64,000 nt of DNA from Maridesulfovibrio bastinii DSM 16055 (GTDB taxonomy: Bacteria; Desulfobacterota; Desulfovibrionia; Desulfovibrionales; Desulfovibrionaceae): NCBI RefSeq assembly GCF_000429985.1, contig NZ_AUCX01000016.1:61299-125298 (forward strand). Reading direction: 5' to 3'. Below the pieces are notes generated by a model. That model made no database searches, was not told where the DNA came from, and saw only the letters and a list, made by a program, of their open reading frames with translations. The first letter of the stretch is position 1, and every line of letters begins with the position of its first letter. The translations under genes were made by a program, and so were the position numbers. Below are positions 34,693 to 43,530 of this stretch, piece by piece.

Positions 34693-35901
34693 GTGAGACC
34701 TGTTGAGATAAAAGATGGAATTCATTGGGTTGGAGTTGTTGACTGGGATTGCCGCAATTTCCACGGATATGCTCGTTCCGCAAAAGGAACAACATATAAC
34801 GCTTTTTTTATTAAAGATGAAAAAAATGTGCTCATTGATACTGTAAAGGGTGATAACCTGAAGCAGTTCCTGTGCAACGTCTCCCAGATGTGCAAGCCTG
34901 AAGAAATCGACTACATCGTAGTCAACCACCTTGAGCTTGACCATTCAGGATGTCTGGAAAAGCTGGTTGAGCTTGCAAAGCCAGAAAAGATTTTTGTTTC
35001 CCCTATGGGCGGAAAAGTTCTCGATACATTTTTCGATACTACAGACTGGCCTATCCATGTGATCAAATCTGGTGAAGAAGTTTCCATCGGTAAACGCACC
35101 CTGCGTTTCTTTGAAACAAGAATGCTTCACTGGCCTGACAACATGTTCACTTACGTCGTTGAAGACAAAATGCTCATCTCAAGTGACGCATTCGGTCAGA
35201 ACTGGGCAACCAGTGAACGTTTTGTTGATGAACTGGATAAAAACTCTGTTGAACGCCGCATGGCTGAATACTATGCAAACATCGTCAACCCCTACTCTCC
35301 GCAGGTTATCAAAACTCTTGACGCTCTCGGAAAGCTGGACATTGAAGTTGACATGCTCTGCCCGGACCACGGACTTATCTTCCGCGGAGCCGAGGATGTA
35401 AAATTTGCTCTTGATTCCTACGCAAGCTACGCCCGTCAGGAAGTTCAGAACAAGGCCGTGGTTATTTACGACACCATGTGGCACTCCACTGAAAATATGG
35501 CCAGTGCAATCGCTTCCGGTATTGCTGACGGCGGATGCAGTGTTCGCATAATGTCCGTTAAAGCAAACCATCACAGTGACCTTATGAGCGAAGTTTTCAA
35601 ATCAGCAGCTGTTGTTTTCGGTTCTCCTACCCACAACAACGGAATTCTTCCCGGTGTTGCCGATGCCCTGACCTATATCAAGGGTCTGCGTCCGCAGAAT
35701 AAAATCGGTGCCTGCTTCGGCTCATTCGGCTGGAGCGGAGAATGCGTCAAGATTCTCAATCAGTGGCTTGAAGACATGAAAATGGACATTGTTGAACCTA
35801 ACATCAAAGTTCGCAACCGTCCTGACCATGATACTTTCAAGGAATGCTATGAACTTGGCCTGAACATTGCGAAAAAAATCCGCGAAAAAACCGGTAAATA
35901 A
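34693..35901 (+). CDS. roo: rubredoxin:oxygen oxidoreductase (flavodiiron protein)
   Basis: This 402-residue protein, the same length as D. gigas ROO, reduces O2 to water (or NO to N2O). The N-terminal metallo-beta-lactamase domain carries the diiron motif HLELDHSG and the later HW and CPDHG ligands. The C-terminal flavodoxin domain binds FMN (YDTMWHSTENMA, SPTHNNGILP, FGSFGWSGE). The start was taken as GTG 34693 because residues from MRPVEIKDG onward align with the family; an in-frame extension to 34624 would run through the hairpin. Electrons come from rubredoxin. Confidence 0.93.
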   Translation: MRPVEIKDGIHWVGVVDWDCRNFHGYARSAKGTTYNAFFIKDEKNVLIDTVKGDNLKQFLCNVSQMCKPEEIDYIVVNHLELDHSGCLEKLVELAKPEKIFVSPMGGKVLDTFFDTTDWPIHVIKSGEEVSIGKRTLRFFETRMLHWPDNMFTYVVEDKMLISSDAFGQNWATSERFVDELDKNSVERRMAEYYANIVNPYSPQVIKTLDALGKLDIEVDMLCPDHGLIFRGAEDVKFALDSYASYARQEVQNKAVVIYDTMWHSTENMASAIASGIADGGCSVRIMSVKANHHSDLMSEVFKSAAVVFGSPTHNNGILPGVADALTYIKGLRPQNKIGACFGSFGWSGECVKILNQWLEDMKMDIVEPNIKVRNRPDHDTFKECYELGLNIAKKIREKTGK

Positions 35902-35908
35902 TAATTTT

Positions 35909-35945
35909 CGGCGGAGGACGGATTAGTCCGCCTCCGCCGATTTTC
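35909..35945 (+). terminator. rho-independent terminator after roo
   Basis: CGGCGGAGG (35909-35917) pairs with CCTCCGCCG (35931-35939), extended inside by ACGGA/TCCG with one bulge. A short ATTTT tract follows. Confidence 0.8.
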
Positions 35946-36002
35946 CCAGCACTGAATCTCATCTTACTTATATTTTCTGTTCACCAGTCAAGGAGAACAA
36001 TT

Positions 36003-36707
36003 ATGCCAAGCGGAAGACAAATCAAAAAAGAAGTGCTTGCGGCACTTGCTGAAACAAACTGGGATAAAAAAATTTACAAGCTGCTGGAGGTCCATCCGGC
36101 ACAAAGCCTTATCGCTCCCCTTTTTTCCTCACTTTGTGATATATCCGAAGAAGTACGCTGGCATGGCATAAGTGCCTTCGGCATTGTCGTTGGAAGACTT
36201 GCAGATGAAGAAATCGACCGCGCCAGAGTTGTCATGCGCAGAATAACATGGATGCTCAATGAAGAATCCGGTGGCTGCGGCTGGGGCGTTCCCGAAGCTA
36301 TGGGGGAAATATGTGCTTCAAGTGAAGCAATGGCTTCGGAGTATGGAAGGCTTGTTTTGAGTTATATTCATGAGGAAGAAAGCAAACCGGAAAACTTCCT
36401 TGAATTCACCATGCTTTTGAAAGGTGCTGTCTGGGGCGTATGCAGGCTTGCCCAAAGCCGCCCTGATATTGCAGCCCCGGCTTTTGATGATCTTGTCACC
36501 GCCCTTAAAAGTCATGATCCCGCCACCGTAGGCATTGCCTGCTGGGGATTGGGACTGCTTGGAAATACAGAAGCAGCCGTTCATCTGAGAAAACTGAAGG
36601 ACCGAGATGAGGACGTGGTAATCTATCGCGACCGGTCCCTCGTTAAAACTACTGTTGGACAGTTGGCCGGGGAAGCCCTTGGAAAAATTTCCGGGGATCA
36701 GCTTTAA
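36003..36707 (+). CDS. DVU0298-type HEAT-repeat protein
   Basis: This 234-residue soluble protein is made of HEAT-like alpha-helical repeats (for example EEVRWHGISAFGIVVGRLA, TVGIACWGLGLLGNTEAAVHLRKL) with a conserved central GGCGWGVPEAMGEI motif. The pattern is that of the DVU0298 family, known mainly from Desulfovibrio-type bacteria and without a described function. It has a good AAGGAG start signal and ends 19 bp before cydA, so it is probably co-transcribed with the cytochrome bd oxidase genes. A role in oxidase assembly or oxygen response is inferred only from position. Confidence 0.75.
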   Translation: MPSGRQIKKEVLAALAETNWDKKIYKLLEVHPAQSLIAPLFSSLCDISEEVRWHGISAFGIVVGRLADEEIDRARVVMRRITWMLNEESGGCGWGVPEAMGEICASSEAMASEYGRLVLSYIHEEESKPENFLEFTMLLKGAVWGVCRLAQSRPDIAAPAFDDLVTALKSHDPATVGIACWGLGLLGNTEAAVHLRKLKDRDEDVVIYRDRSLVKTTVGQLAGEALGKISGDQL

Positions 36708-36726
36708 TCTTTGAACAAGGAGACTG

Positions 36727-38037
36727 ATGATGGATGTCCTTTTGCTGTCAAGGCTGCAGTTCGCCATGGCAACTATGTTCCACTTCATTTTCGTGCCCCT
36801 AACTTTGGGACTTTCAGTTTTAGTTGCCATTATGGAAACCAAGTATGTGCGTACCGGAGACGAAACGTACAAACGCATGACCCAATTCTGGGGAAAACTT
36901 TTCGTAATCAATTTCGTACTCGGTGTAGTAACAGGTATTACTCTTGAGTTTCAGTTCGGAACCAACTGGTCCAAGTATTCCGAGTATGTTGGTGATATTT
37001 TCGGTTCACTGCTTGCAATCGAAGCAACTGTCGCCTTCTTTCTGGAATCAACATTCCTCGGAGCATGGATTTTCGGATGGAAAAAACTTTCTCCCAAATT
37101 CCACGCAGTATGTATCTGGATTGTTGCCATAGCATCCAACCTTTCAGCCCTGTGGATTATTCTTGCCAACGGCTGGATGCAGCATCCGGTAGGCTACATC
37201 ATGCGCAACGGACGCGCTGAGCTTAACAGCTTTACTGATGTCATTACCAACGGTTTTGCATGGCAGCAGTTCCTGCATAACGGTTTCGGTTCTTTCATTG
37301 TCGGCGGATTTTTTGTTATGGGTGTCAGCGCCTATCATCTGCTGCGCAAAAATGAAATTGAACTGTTCACCAAGTCATTCAAACTGGGTCTTTATTTTTC
37401 ACTTATCTTCTCATTCGCTGTTGCTCTTCAGGGACACGCCCATGCGCAGGAAGTCTCCCATAACCAGCCTGAAAAACTGGCTGCAATGGAAGCTCTCTGG
37501 GAAACCCATGAAGACGGCGCACCAATGGCCTTATTCCTGGTTCCTGATGAAAAAAATGAAACCAACAGTGTTGAGATAATGAGAATACCAGGAGCTCTCA
37601 GCTTCCTCGCATTCAACTCATTCAGTGCTCCGGTAAAGGGCCTTAAAGAATGGCCCAAGGAAGACCGTCCTCCTGTCACGCTCACATTCCTGTCGTTCCG
37701 TGCCATGGTCGGTCTTGGAACCCTGTTCATTCTACTCAGTCTCTGGGCTTGGAAAAGCAGAAACAACCTTACTGAGAACAAACTGCTGCTGACTGTACTT
37801 ATGTTCACGGTACCTCTGCCCTATGTCTCCATGTGGGCCGGATGGATCGTGGCTGAGGTTGGAAGACAGCCGTGGATTGTTTACGGGCTTATGAAAACTT
37901 CCGATGCGGTTTCGCCGATCGCAACAAGCCAGGTTGCATTTTCATTCTTTGCCCTGACATTCCTTTACTCAGTACTCGGACTGGCGGAAATATTCCTGAT
38001 CACCAAGTTCGCCCTCAAGGGCCCGGAAAAAGCTTAG
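36727..38037 (+). CDS. cydA: cytochrome bd quinol oxidase subunit I
   Basis: This 436-residue integral membrane subunit of the bd-type oxidase carries the quinol site and hemes b558, b595 and d, and reduces O2 to water. Conserved features are the heme-ligand His in the first helix (MATMFHFIFVPL), the GRQPW motif (EVGRQPWIVYGLM) and about nine hydrophobic helices. At 436 residues it is the short-Q-loop form, unlike the 522-residue E. coli CydA. Two tandem ATG codons (36727 and 36730) follow AAGGAG. It probably protects the cell from oxygen instead of supporting growth on it. Confidence 0.95.
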   Translation: MMDVLLLSRLQFAMATMFHFIFVPLTLGLSVLVAIMETKYVRTGDETYKRMTQFWGKLFVINFVLGVVTGITLEFQFGTNWSKYSEYVGDIFGSLLAIEATVAFFLESTFLGAWIFGWKKLSPKFHAVCIWIVAIASNLSALWIILANGWMQHPVGYIMRNGRAELNSFTDVITNGFAWQQFLHNGFGSFIVGGFFVMGVSAYHLLRKNEIELFTKSFKLGLYFSLIFSFAVALQGHAHAQEVSHNQPEKLAAMEALWETHEDGAPMALFLVPDEKNETNSVEIMRIPGALSFLAFNSFSAPVKGLKEWPKEDRPPVTLTFLSFRAMVGLGTLFILLSLWAWKSRNNLTENKLLLTVLMFTVPLPYVSMWAGWIVAEVGRQPWIVYGLMKTSDAVSPIATSQVAFSFFALTFLYSVLGLAEIFLITKFALKGPEKA

Positions 38038-38064
38038 CCTTCCGGCGAGAAACAAAAGGAGATA

Positions 38065-39093
38065 ATGATGCTAGAAACTATATGGTTCCTTTTATGGGGA
38101 GTTCTCTGGGCCGTTTATTTCATGCTTGACGGCTACGACCTTGGACTCGGATCAATGATTCCTTTTCTCGCTAAAAGCGAGACGGACCGTCAGATAATTT
38201 ATAAATCAATGGGACCCTTCTGGGACGGAAACGAAGTATGGCTCATCGCAGCCGGCGGCGTAACCTTCGCAGCATTCCCTAAAGCTTACGCAGTTATGTT
38301 CAGCGGACTTTATACCGCTTTGATGCTTTTGCTTATAGCACTTATTCTTCGTGGTGTTGCTTTTGAATTCCGCGGACAGCTTGAATCAAAGCTCTGGCGT
38401 AAATTCTGGGATACTCTGGCCATTATCGGCAGCTTTGTTCCGGCACTGCTGCTCGGAGTTGCCTTTGCCAATATCTTTCAGGGTATACCCATTGACGCTG
38501 AAGGCGTTTTTCACGGCAACCTTTTTACCCTGCTTAACGCTTACGGTATCGGTGGCGGTATCCTCTTTGTTCTTCTCTTCGCCAATCACGGCTGCCTCTG
38601 GCTGGCCGCCAGAACCGAAGGAGAACTTAATGTCCGTGCCGGTAACATGTCATCAATCATCTGGCCTGTTCTGGTTGCCGTCTATGTAGCCTTTCTGGCT
38701 CTCAGTGCAGTTTATACCAAACTGCTCAGCAACTACCTCCAGAATCCGGCTCTGCTGCTGATACTCATCATTCCTATCTTCTCACTGGTTGCAATGCGCT
38801 CTATGATTTCAGCACGCAAATGGTGGAAGGCATGGACTCTTTCAGCCGCACTGATCCTGACAACAACAATGTTCGGAATAATAGGCCTTTTCCCGGCACT
38901 TCTGCCCTCCAGCCTTAATCCGGCTTTCTCTGTAACCACAATGAATGGATCTTCCAGCCAGATGACGCTTAAGATTATGCTCTGCGTTGCTCTGGTTATG
39001 GTTCCCATCGTAATCATCTATCAGGCATGGCTGCATAAAAAGTTTGCCACAAAGATTACAGAAGAGAATCTTGCTGATCACCACGGTTACTAA
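38065..39093 (+). CDS. cydB: cytochrome bd quinol oxidase subunit II
   Basis: This 342-residue membrane protein is the partner subunit that stabilises the heme groups of CydA. It begins with the family signature LWGVLWAVYFMLDGYDLGLG and has about eight to nine transmembrane segments and the conserved WDGNEVWL motif. It starts 27 bp after cydA with AAAGGAG, so the two form an operon, which ends at a strong terminator. No cydX-like small subunit gene was found between cydB and the terminator. Confidence 0.95.
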   Translation: MMLETIWFLLWGVLWAVYFMLDGYDLGLGSMIPFLAKSETDRQIIYKSMGPFWDGNEVWLIAAGGVTFAAFPKAYAVMFSGLYTALMLLLIALILRGVAFEFRGQLESKLWRKFWDTLAIIGSFVPALLLGVAFANIFQGIPIDAEGVFHGNLFTLLNAYGIGGGILFVLLFANHGCLWLAARTEGELNVRAGNMSSIIWPVLVAVYVAFLALSAVYTKLLSNYLQNPALLLILIIPIFSLVAMRSMISARKWWKAWTLSAALILTTTMFGIIGLFPALLPSSLNPAFSVTTMNGSSSQMTLKIMLCVALVMVPIVIIYQAWLHKKFATKITEENLADHHGY

Positions 39094-39118
39094 AAAACTG
39101 TTACTTCATGACACTTAT

Positions 39119-39154
39119 AAAGGCATCCGAATTATTTTTTCGGATGCCTTTTCT
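39119..39154 (+). terminator. rho-independent terminator after cydB
   Basis: AAAGGCATCCGA (39119-39130) pairs with TCGGATGCCTTT (39140-39151), followed by TCTT. Confidence 0.92.
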
Positions 39155-39246
39155 TATTTATGATGTCTTCCTTTTTTATCACTTGCCAATAATCCGGCAG
39201 TGCTTAAAATTAAGTTCAATATATAATCTCTTCGCAGGAGGAAGAA

Positions 39247-39768
39247 ATGTCCAACAAGGTTTTGGAAAAAGCTCTCAATGAACAGCTGAATGCTGAAATG
39301 TACTCTTCTTATCTCTATCTCTCCATGTCCGCATACTTCAGTGATGCCGGTCTTTCCGGCTTCGCCAACTGGATGCGTGTACAGGCTCAGGAAGAACTGG
39401 CCCACGCAATGATGTTCTATGACTACATCATTGAACGCGGTGGAAGAGTTGTTCTTACACAGGTGGAAGGACCGCAGACCGAATGGGAAAGCCCTCTTGC
39501 CGCAGTAGAAGACGTTCTTACGCATGAAAAAAAGGTTACTTCCATGATCAATAATCTGGTTGATCTGGCTATAGAACAGAAAGACCATGCTACAAACATA
39601 TTCCTGCAATGGTTTGTCAGTGAACAGGTTGAAGAGGAAGATTCCGTTAACGATGTCCTCAATAAGCTTAAACTTATCGGCGGTGAAGGAAACGGTATGT
39701 TCATCATCGATAAGGACCTTGCTTTAAGAGTTTTCACTCCCCCGACTCAGAGCAGCCAGAACGCTTAA
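39247..39768 (+). CDS. ftn: ferritin
   Basis: This 173-residue non-heme ferritin stores iron as a 24-mer shell and oxidises Fe(II) at a diiron ferroxidase site. Conserved residues are Glu17 ([11 protein letters not shown]), the EExxH set ([15 protein letters not shown]) and the EQVEEED segment in helix D. It is preceded by AGGAGG. A TATAAT at 39222-39227, within CAATATATAAT, is a likely -10 box; the same CAATATATAA is found upstream of roo. It complements the peroxide and superoxide enzymes by keeping free iron low. Confidence 0.95.
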   Translation: MSNKVLEKALNEQLNAEMYSSYLYLSMSAYFSDAGLSGFANWMRVQAQEELAHAMMFYDYIIERGGRVVLTQVEGPQTEWESPLAAVEDVLTHEKKVTSMINNLVDLAIEQKDHATNIFLQWFVSEQVEEEDSVNDVLNKLKLIGGEGNGMFIIDKDLALRVFTPPTQSSQNA

Positions 39769-39787
39769 ATCATTCTAATTGATTTTT

Positions 39788-39823
39788 AAAAGCCCGCTTC
39801 AGAATATGATGCGGGCTTTTCTA
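39788..39823 (+). terminator. rho-independent terminator after ftn
   Basis: AAAAGCCCGC (39788-39797) pairs with GCGGGCTTTT (39811-39820), followed by CTATTT. Confidence 0.88.
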
Positions 39824-39874
39824 TTTCATCTTAACAGCCTGTTACTGAAAGCAGGCATGAATACATTCCATAAA

Positions 39875-39908
39875 AAAACCGGAGTGACTCTGCACTCCGG
39901 TTTTATAA
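39875..39908. terminator. bidirectional terminator
   Basis: AAAACCGGAGTG (39875-39886) pairs perfectly with CACTCCGGTTTT (39893-39904). A/T runs on both sides let it serve the minus-strand SPOR gene that ends at 39933 as well as the plus strand. Confidence 0.88.
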
Positions 39909-39932
39909 TAACATAACTGAATTCAGCTGTTG

Positions 39933-40679
39933 CTATTTTTCAACTTTGCTTCTCAGCAACGGCTTCTTAATTCCATATTTTGCGACAACGCTTTTCATTC
40001 CGGCAGTACTTTCCGCTGTACCTGTGTATTTAACAAATACCCGGTAATAGGTTTTACTGCCGCTTGCAGCTGATTCCACATAAGCGTTCAAGCTGTCTTT
40101 CTGAAGATTCCCGGCAAAGCCTGCGGCCTTAGCCTCGTCAAGAAATGAAGCGATCTGATAGACATAGTCATAGACAGGTGCTCCAGCTTCCGCTGCTGCG
40201 ACAGCCGGCTTTGGAGCTTTTGCAGGAGTTTTGGCCTTGGCAGCTTCCTGCCGGGCTTCTTTGCGAGCTTTTCGCTCGGCTATCCTGCGATCCCTTTCAG
40301 CTTCTCTCTCTTCTTTTTTCTTCTGTGCCGCTGCTGCTTTTTCCCGGTCCTCTTCACGAATCTTTTCGCGCTCTTCCTTATTTACCGGAACGGGATTTTT
40401 CTTAAGGTCATCCATATAGCGCAGCTCTTCAGGTTTTAGAACTCCGCCTTTGATACCTTCGGTTTTATTCTCAGATTGAGAAGGCATGACCATCGCCAGT
40501 TCAGGAACATCCTTTTCCGGCTGATAACCGCGTCCCAGCAGGACTCCGAGGACAAAAAAAGCACACAACGCAACAACTGCACCTGCACACAGACCAATGA
40601 GGCTGGGCAGATTGAAATTGAAGGTATAGATCTTTTCTTCCTTGGGACCTTTAGCTGGTTTAGTCTTTTTATTAGCCAT
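39933..40679 (-). CDS. SPOR-domain membrane protein
   Basis: This 248-residue protein has a basic N-terminus, one transmembrane helix (about 29-51), a long charged Lys/Glu/Arg/Ala-rich helical spacer (about 95-155) and a C-terminal SPOR domain (about 165-248; YVYQIASFLDEAKAAGFAGNL, TYYRVFVKY). SPOR domains bind denuded glycan at the division septum. The start was set at ATG 40679 because GGAG precedes it, dropping seven residues from the longest frame. It follows argS by 38 bp, which implies co-transcription. Confidence 0.85.
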   Translation of the reverse strand: MANKKTKPAKGPKEEKIYTFNFNLPSLIGLCAGAVVALCAFFVLGVLLGRGYQPEKDVPELAMVMPSQSENKTEGIKGGVLKPEELRYMDDLKKNPVPVNKEEREKIREEDREKAAAAQKKKEEREAERDRRIAERKARKEARQEAAKAKTPAKAPKPAVAAAEAGAPVYDYVYQIASFLDEAKAAGFAGNLQKDSLNAYVESAASGSKTYYRVFVKYTGTAESTAGMKSVVAKYGIKKPLLRSKVEK

Positions 40680-40717
40680 ATTTTTCTCCGTCCGGATCAA
40701 ACCATGACGCTATTTAA

Positions 40718-42361
40718 TTACATTTTTTCAGGAGCACTTACACCAAGCAGGGCAAGGCCGTTCTGCAGAACTCTGGCCACAGCTTTAAGAAGAATAAGGC
40801 GGGCCCGGCATAAATCATCTTCAACACCGATAATGCGATGTTTTGAATAAAAACGATGCAGAACTGTAGCAAGATCACGCACATAATAACTGATTGCGTG
40901 CGGACTCATGGTGCGTCCTGCGTTTTCAGCAACATCGCTGAACTGATCAAGCAGTTTCAAAAGATCAATTTCCTCTTCTTCCACCAGACGGGCAAGACAG
41001 GAAAGATCATTTTCATTTATTTCAAACTTTTCATCAGCAGCCTTACGCAGAACAGAACAAATACGGGCATGGGCATACTGAACATAGTACACCGGATTAT
41101 CCATTGTCCGCTGCTTTACGAGTTCAAGGTCAAAATCAAGATGACTGTCACTCTTGCGGGAAAGGAACATAAAGCGGGCGGCATCACGGCCGACTTCATT
41201 AACAACATCTTCAAGTGTTTCAAATTTCCCGGCACGGGTGGACATGGCTATCTGTTCGCCGTCACGCAGCAGGTTTACAAGCTGAACCAGAATTACTTCC
41301 AGTCCGCCTTTTTTACCGAGAGCTTCCACGGCAGCCTGCATCCGGGGGATATAACCATGGTGGTCAGCACCCCAGATATCTACAACAGTATCAAAGCCAC
41401 GTTTAAATTTATCATCGTGGTATGCAATATCAGAAGCAAAATAAGTCAGATCGCCATTGGATTTACGCAGAACACGGTCCTTGTCATCACCGAGGTCGGT
41501 GCTCTTGAACCAGAGTGCGCCATCTGCTTCATAAGCCATACCGCGTTCTGTAAGGTCTTTAAAAGTTTCTTCAACCTTACCTGCGGAGACAAGACTCTTT
41601 TCAGAAAACCAGACATCATGGCGGACATCAAATCCGGCCAGATCAGTTTTTATTCCGTTAAGAATTTTATCCTTTCCGTATTCACGGCAGATTGCGATGG
41701 CTTCTTCATCACTTTTTTCAAGAATATCCGGGTTGAGATCAAGAACCTCGGCAGCGATATCCTGAATATAATCACCTTTATAAAAATCTTCCGGCTGCGG
41801 AATATCTCTGCCCTGACTCTGTTGCAGGCGAACCCATATTGAATTGCCGAGTATGAGCATCTGCCTTCCGGCATCATTGACATAGTATTCTGCTGAAACA
41901 TCATGTCCGGTAAACTCAAGGATTCTTACCAGTGAATCGCCGAGTGCGGCTCCGCGCCCGTGACCGATGTGCAGAGGTCCGGTAGGGTTGGCTGAAACAT
42001 ACTCAACCTGAACTTTACGTCCGTTACCCATATCCGATTTACCAAAATCAATTCCCTTCTCCAGAACTTCAGGCACCATATCCTGCCAGAAAGACGGAGA
42101 AAAAGTGAAATTCAAAAATCCCGGGCCGGCAATATCAATCTTCTCAATATATTTGTCATCACCGATGGCACTTTTCAGATCTTCGGCGATTGCTCGCGGA
42201 TTCATCTTTGCCTGCTTTGACAGCATCATGGCGATGTTGGCGGACATATCTCCGAATTGTTTGTCCCTTGGTGGTTCCAGCACGGCTTTTTCAGGCCACT
42301 GCCATCCTTTTTCTTCAAGGACTGCGCCAAGTATTTTTTCAAGATGAAGTTTAGCTTTCAT
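40718..42361 (-). CDS. argS: arginyl-tRNA synthetase
   Basis: This 547-residue class I synthetase charges tRNA-Arg. The N-terminal additional domain (about 1-110) is followed by the HIGH motif ([13 protein letters not shown]), the Rossmann catalytic domain ([12 protein letters not shown]) and the all-alpha anticodon-binding domain ([30 protein letters not shown]). The canonical KMSK motif is replaced by an MSTRAG-type loop, as in many ArgRS. The protein is complete, ending GVSAPEKM. The region upstream is a 374-bp gene-free stretch. Confidence 0.96.
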   Translation of the reverse strand: MKAKLHLEKILGAVLEEKGWQWPEKAVLEPPRDKQFGDMSANIAMMLSKQAKMNPRAIAEDLKSAIGDDKYIEKIDIAGPGFLNFTFSPSFWQDMVPEVLEKGIDFGKSDMGNGRKVQVEYVSANPTGPLHIGHGRGAALGDSLVRILEFTGHDVSAEYYVNDAGRQMLILGNSIWVRLQQSQGRDIPQPEDFYKGDYIQDIAAEVLDLNPDILEKSDEEAIAICREYGKDKILNGIKTDLAGFDVRHDVWFSEKSLVSAGKVEETFKDLTERGMAYEADGALWFKSTDLGDDKDRVLRKSNGDLTYFASDIAYHDDKFKRGFDTVVDIWGADHHGYIPRMQAAVEALGKKGGLEVILVQLVNLLRDGEQIAMSTRAGKFETLEDVVNEVGRDAARFMFLSRKSDSHLDFDLELVKQRTMDNPVYYVQYAHARICSVLRKAADEKFEINENDLSCLARLVEEEEIDLLKLLDQFSDVAENAGRTMSPHAISYYVRDLATVLHRFYSKHRIIGVEDDLCRARLILLKAVARVLQNGLALLGVSAPEKM

Positions 42362-42735
42362 TGCGGGTTTCGTATCTCCTTAACATTATTATGAGATCAT
42401 GCCGTGCGATGACAAAACATTATTGCCTTTCCAAGTTTAAGCCGGGAAACGGAATTATGCCAGAACAATAGATTTGAAGCTGAAGATTCTGTCGTCTCAA
42501 GGCAATCTGCATCAAGATACAGTTGCCGGGCTGATCCGGTCTCTCGCTTTATCATCTTTCTTTACGGCTTCCAAGTCCGGTATAACCACTGTAAAACAAT
42601 GATTGCTACTTTTCCAACCCGGCAAAAAATGTCACTGTATAAATACAGTTTGAATCTATATTTAACACAGCACTTAATTATAGTGCATTAAAATATGGAC
42701 TTTAAAACTGAATAGGAAATCAAGGTCATCCAGCT
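42362..42735. other. gene-free region between argS and the SAM hydrolase gene
   Basis: This 374-bp divergent spacer must contain promoters for both neighbours. The segment from 42440 to 42650 has short fragments that recall a cobalamin riboswitch (CCGGGAAACGG near 42449, ACCACTG near 42585), and cobS lies downstream, but the pieces do not assemble into the consensus. I see no tRNA and no clear structured RNA. Confidence 0.4.
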
Positions 42736-43530
42736 ATGAACAGAACTATCGCCCTTCTTACAGATTTCGGTCTGACCGATCCTTATGTAGGCCAGATGAA
42801 AGGAGTCCTTGCCAAACATGCTCCAAACTCACCGGTAATAGACCTGAGCCACGGGGTTGAACCGTTCTGCATCACTCAGGGAGCATTCTACCTGTGGTCC
42901 GCCCTGAATCATTTTCCTCAGGATACAGTTTTTGTTGCTGTAATTGATCCCGGAGTCGGAACAAACAGACGCATAATAGGTTGTGAACTTGGTTCACGAG
43001 TCATAATTGCCCCTGACAACGGGCTGGTCGAACTAGCTGAATATCTCAGTCCGGAAGCCATGATAGTTACAGATTTAAGCTCATTGGCTGCCAGAAAAGC
43101 CGCCAGTGCTACATTTCACGGAAGAGATATTTTCGCTCCCATCGCCGCGGCAGTATCAACCGGAGAACAACTTTCACTGATGGGCTCAAAGCTCCCTTTA
43201 AGAGATGTTGCCCGCACCGGTATCAGCCGCCCTGTATGGATGGAAAACGGAGTGGAAGCAATAGTCCTGCATCGTGACCGCTTTGGTAACCTGATCCTTA
43301 ATATCAGAGATAATCACGTCCTGCCGGAACGGGTTGTACTCCCTGAAAATCCGCCACGCTATCCTGATAGCAGAATAGTCCGCAGGGCCGCCTGCTACGC
43401 AGAACTTCAACCCAGAACAACAGGGCTTATCATAGGCAGTCAGGGATTTTATGAACTGGCAGTCAATAAAGGCTCCGCAGCTCAGGAACTGAGCCTCGGC
43501 CCCGGAGACAGTGTAACATTCACATGGTAA
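42736..43530 (+). CDS. SAM hydrolase (SAM hydroxide adenosyltransferase, DUF62 family)
   Basis: This 264-residue enzyme belongs to the fluorinase/chlorinase-like family whose prokaryotic members use water to split S-adenosylmethionine into adenosine and methionine. The characteristic Asp-Arg-His set is present: Asp and Arg in VAVIDPGVGTNRR and His in TFHGRDIFAP. The N-terminal LLTDFGLTDPYVGQMKG and the C-terminal GSQGFYELAVNKG are family signatures. The halide-selective loop of fluorinases is not evident. It overlaps cobS by 7 bp, so SAM turnover and cobalamin assembly may be co-expressed here. Confidence 0.85.
   Translation: MNRTIALLTDFGLTDPYVGQMKGVLAKHAPNSPVIDLSHGVEPFCITQGAFYLWSALNHFPQDTVFVAVIDPGVGTNRRIIGCELGSRVIIAPDNGLVELAEYLSPEAMIVTDLSSLAARKAASATFHGRDIFAPIAAAVSTGEQLSLMGSKLPLRDVARTGISRPVWMENGVEAIVLHRDRFGNLILNIRDNHVLPERVVLPENPPRYPDSRIVRRAACYAELQPRTTGLIIGSQGFYELAVNKGSAAQELSLGPGDSVTFTW

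Noticed and set aside
42440..42650. Possible cobalamin riboswitch upstream of the SAM hydrolase-cobS pair
   Set aside because: Only isolated fragments (GGGAA-like and ACCACTG) recall the B12 box; the conserved core cannot be assembled in the right order.
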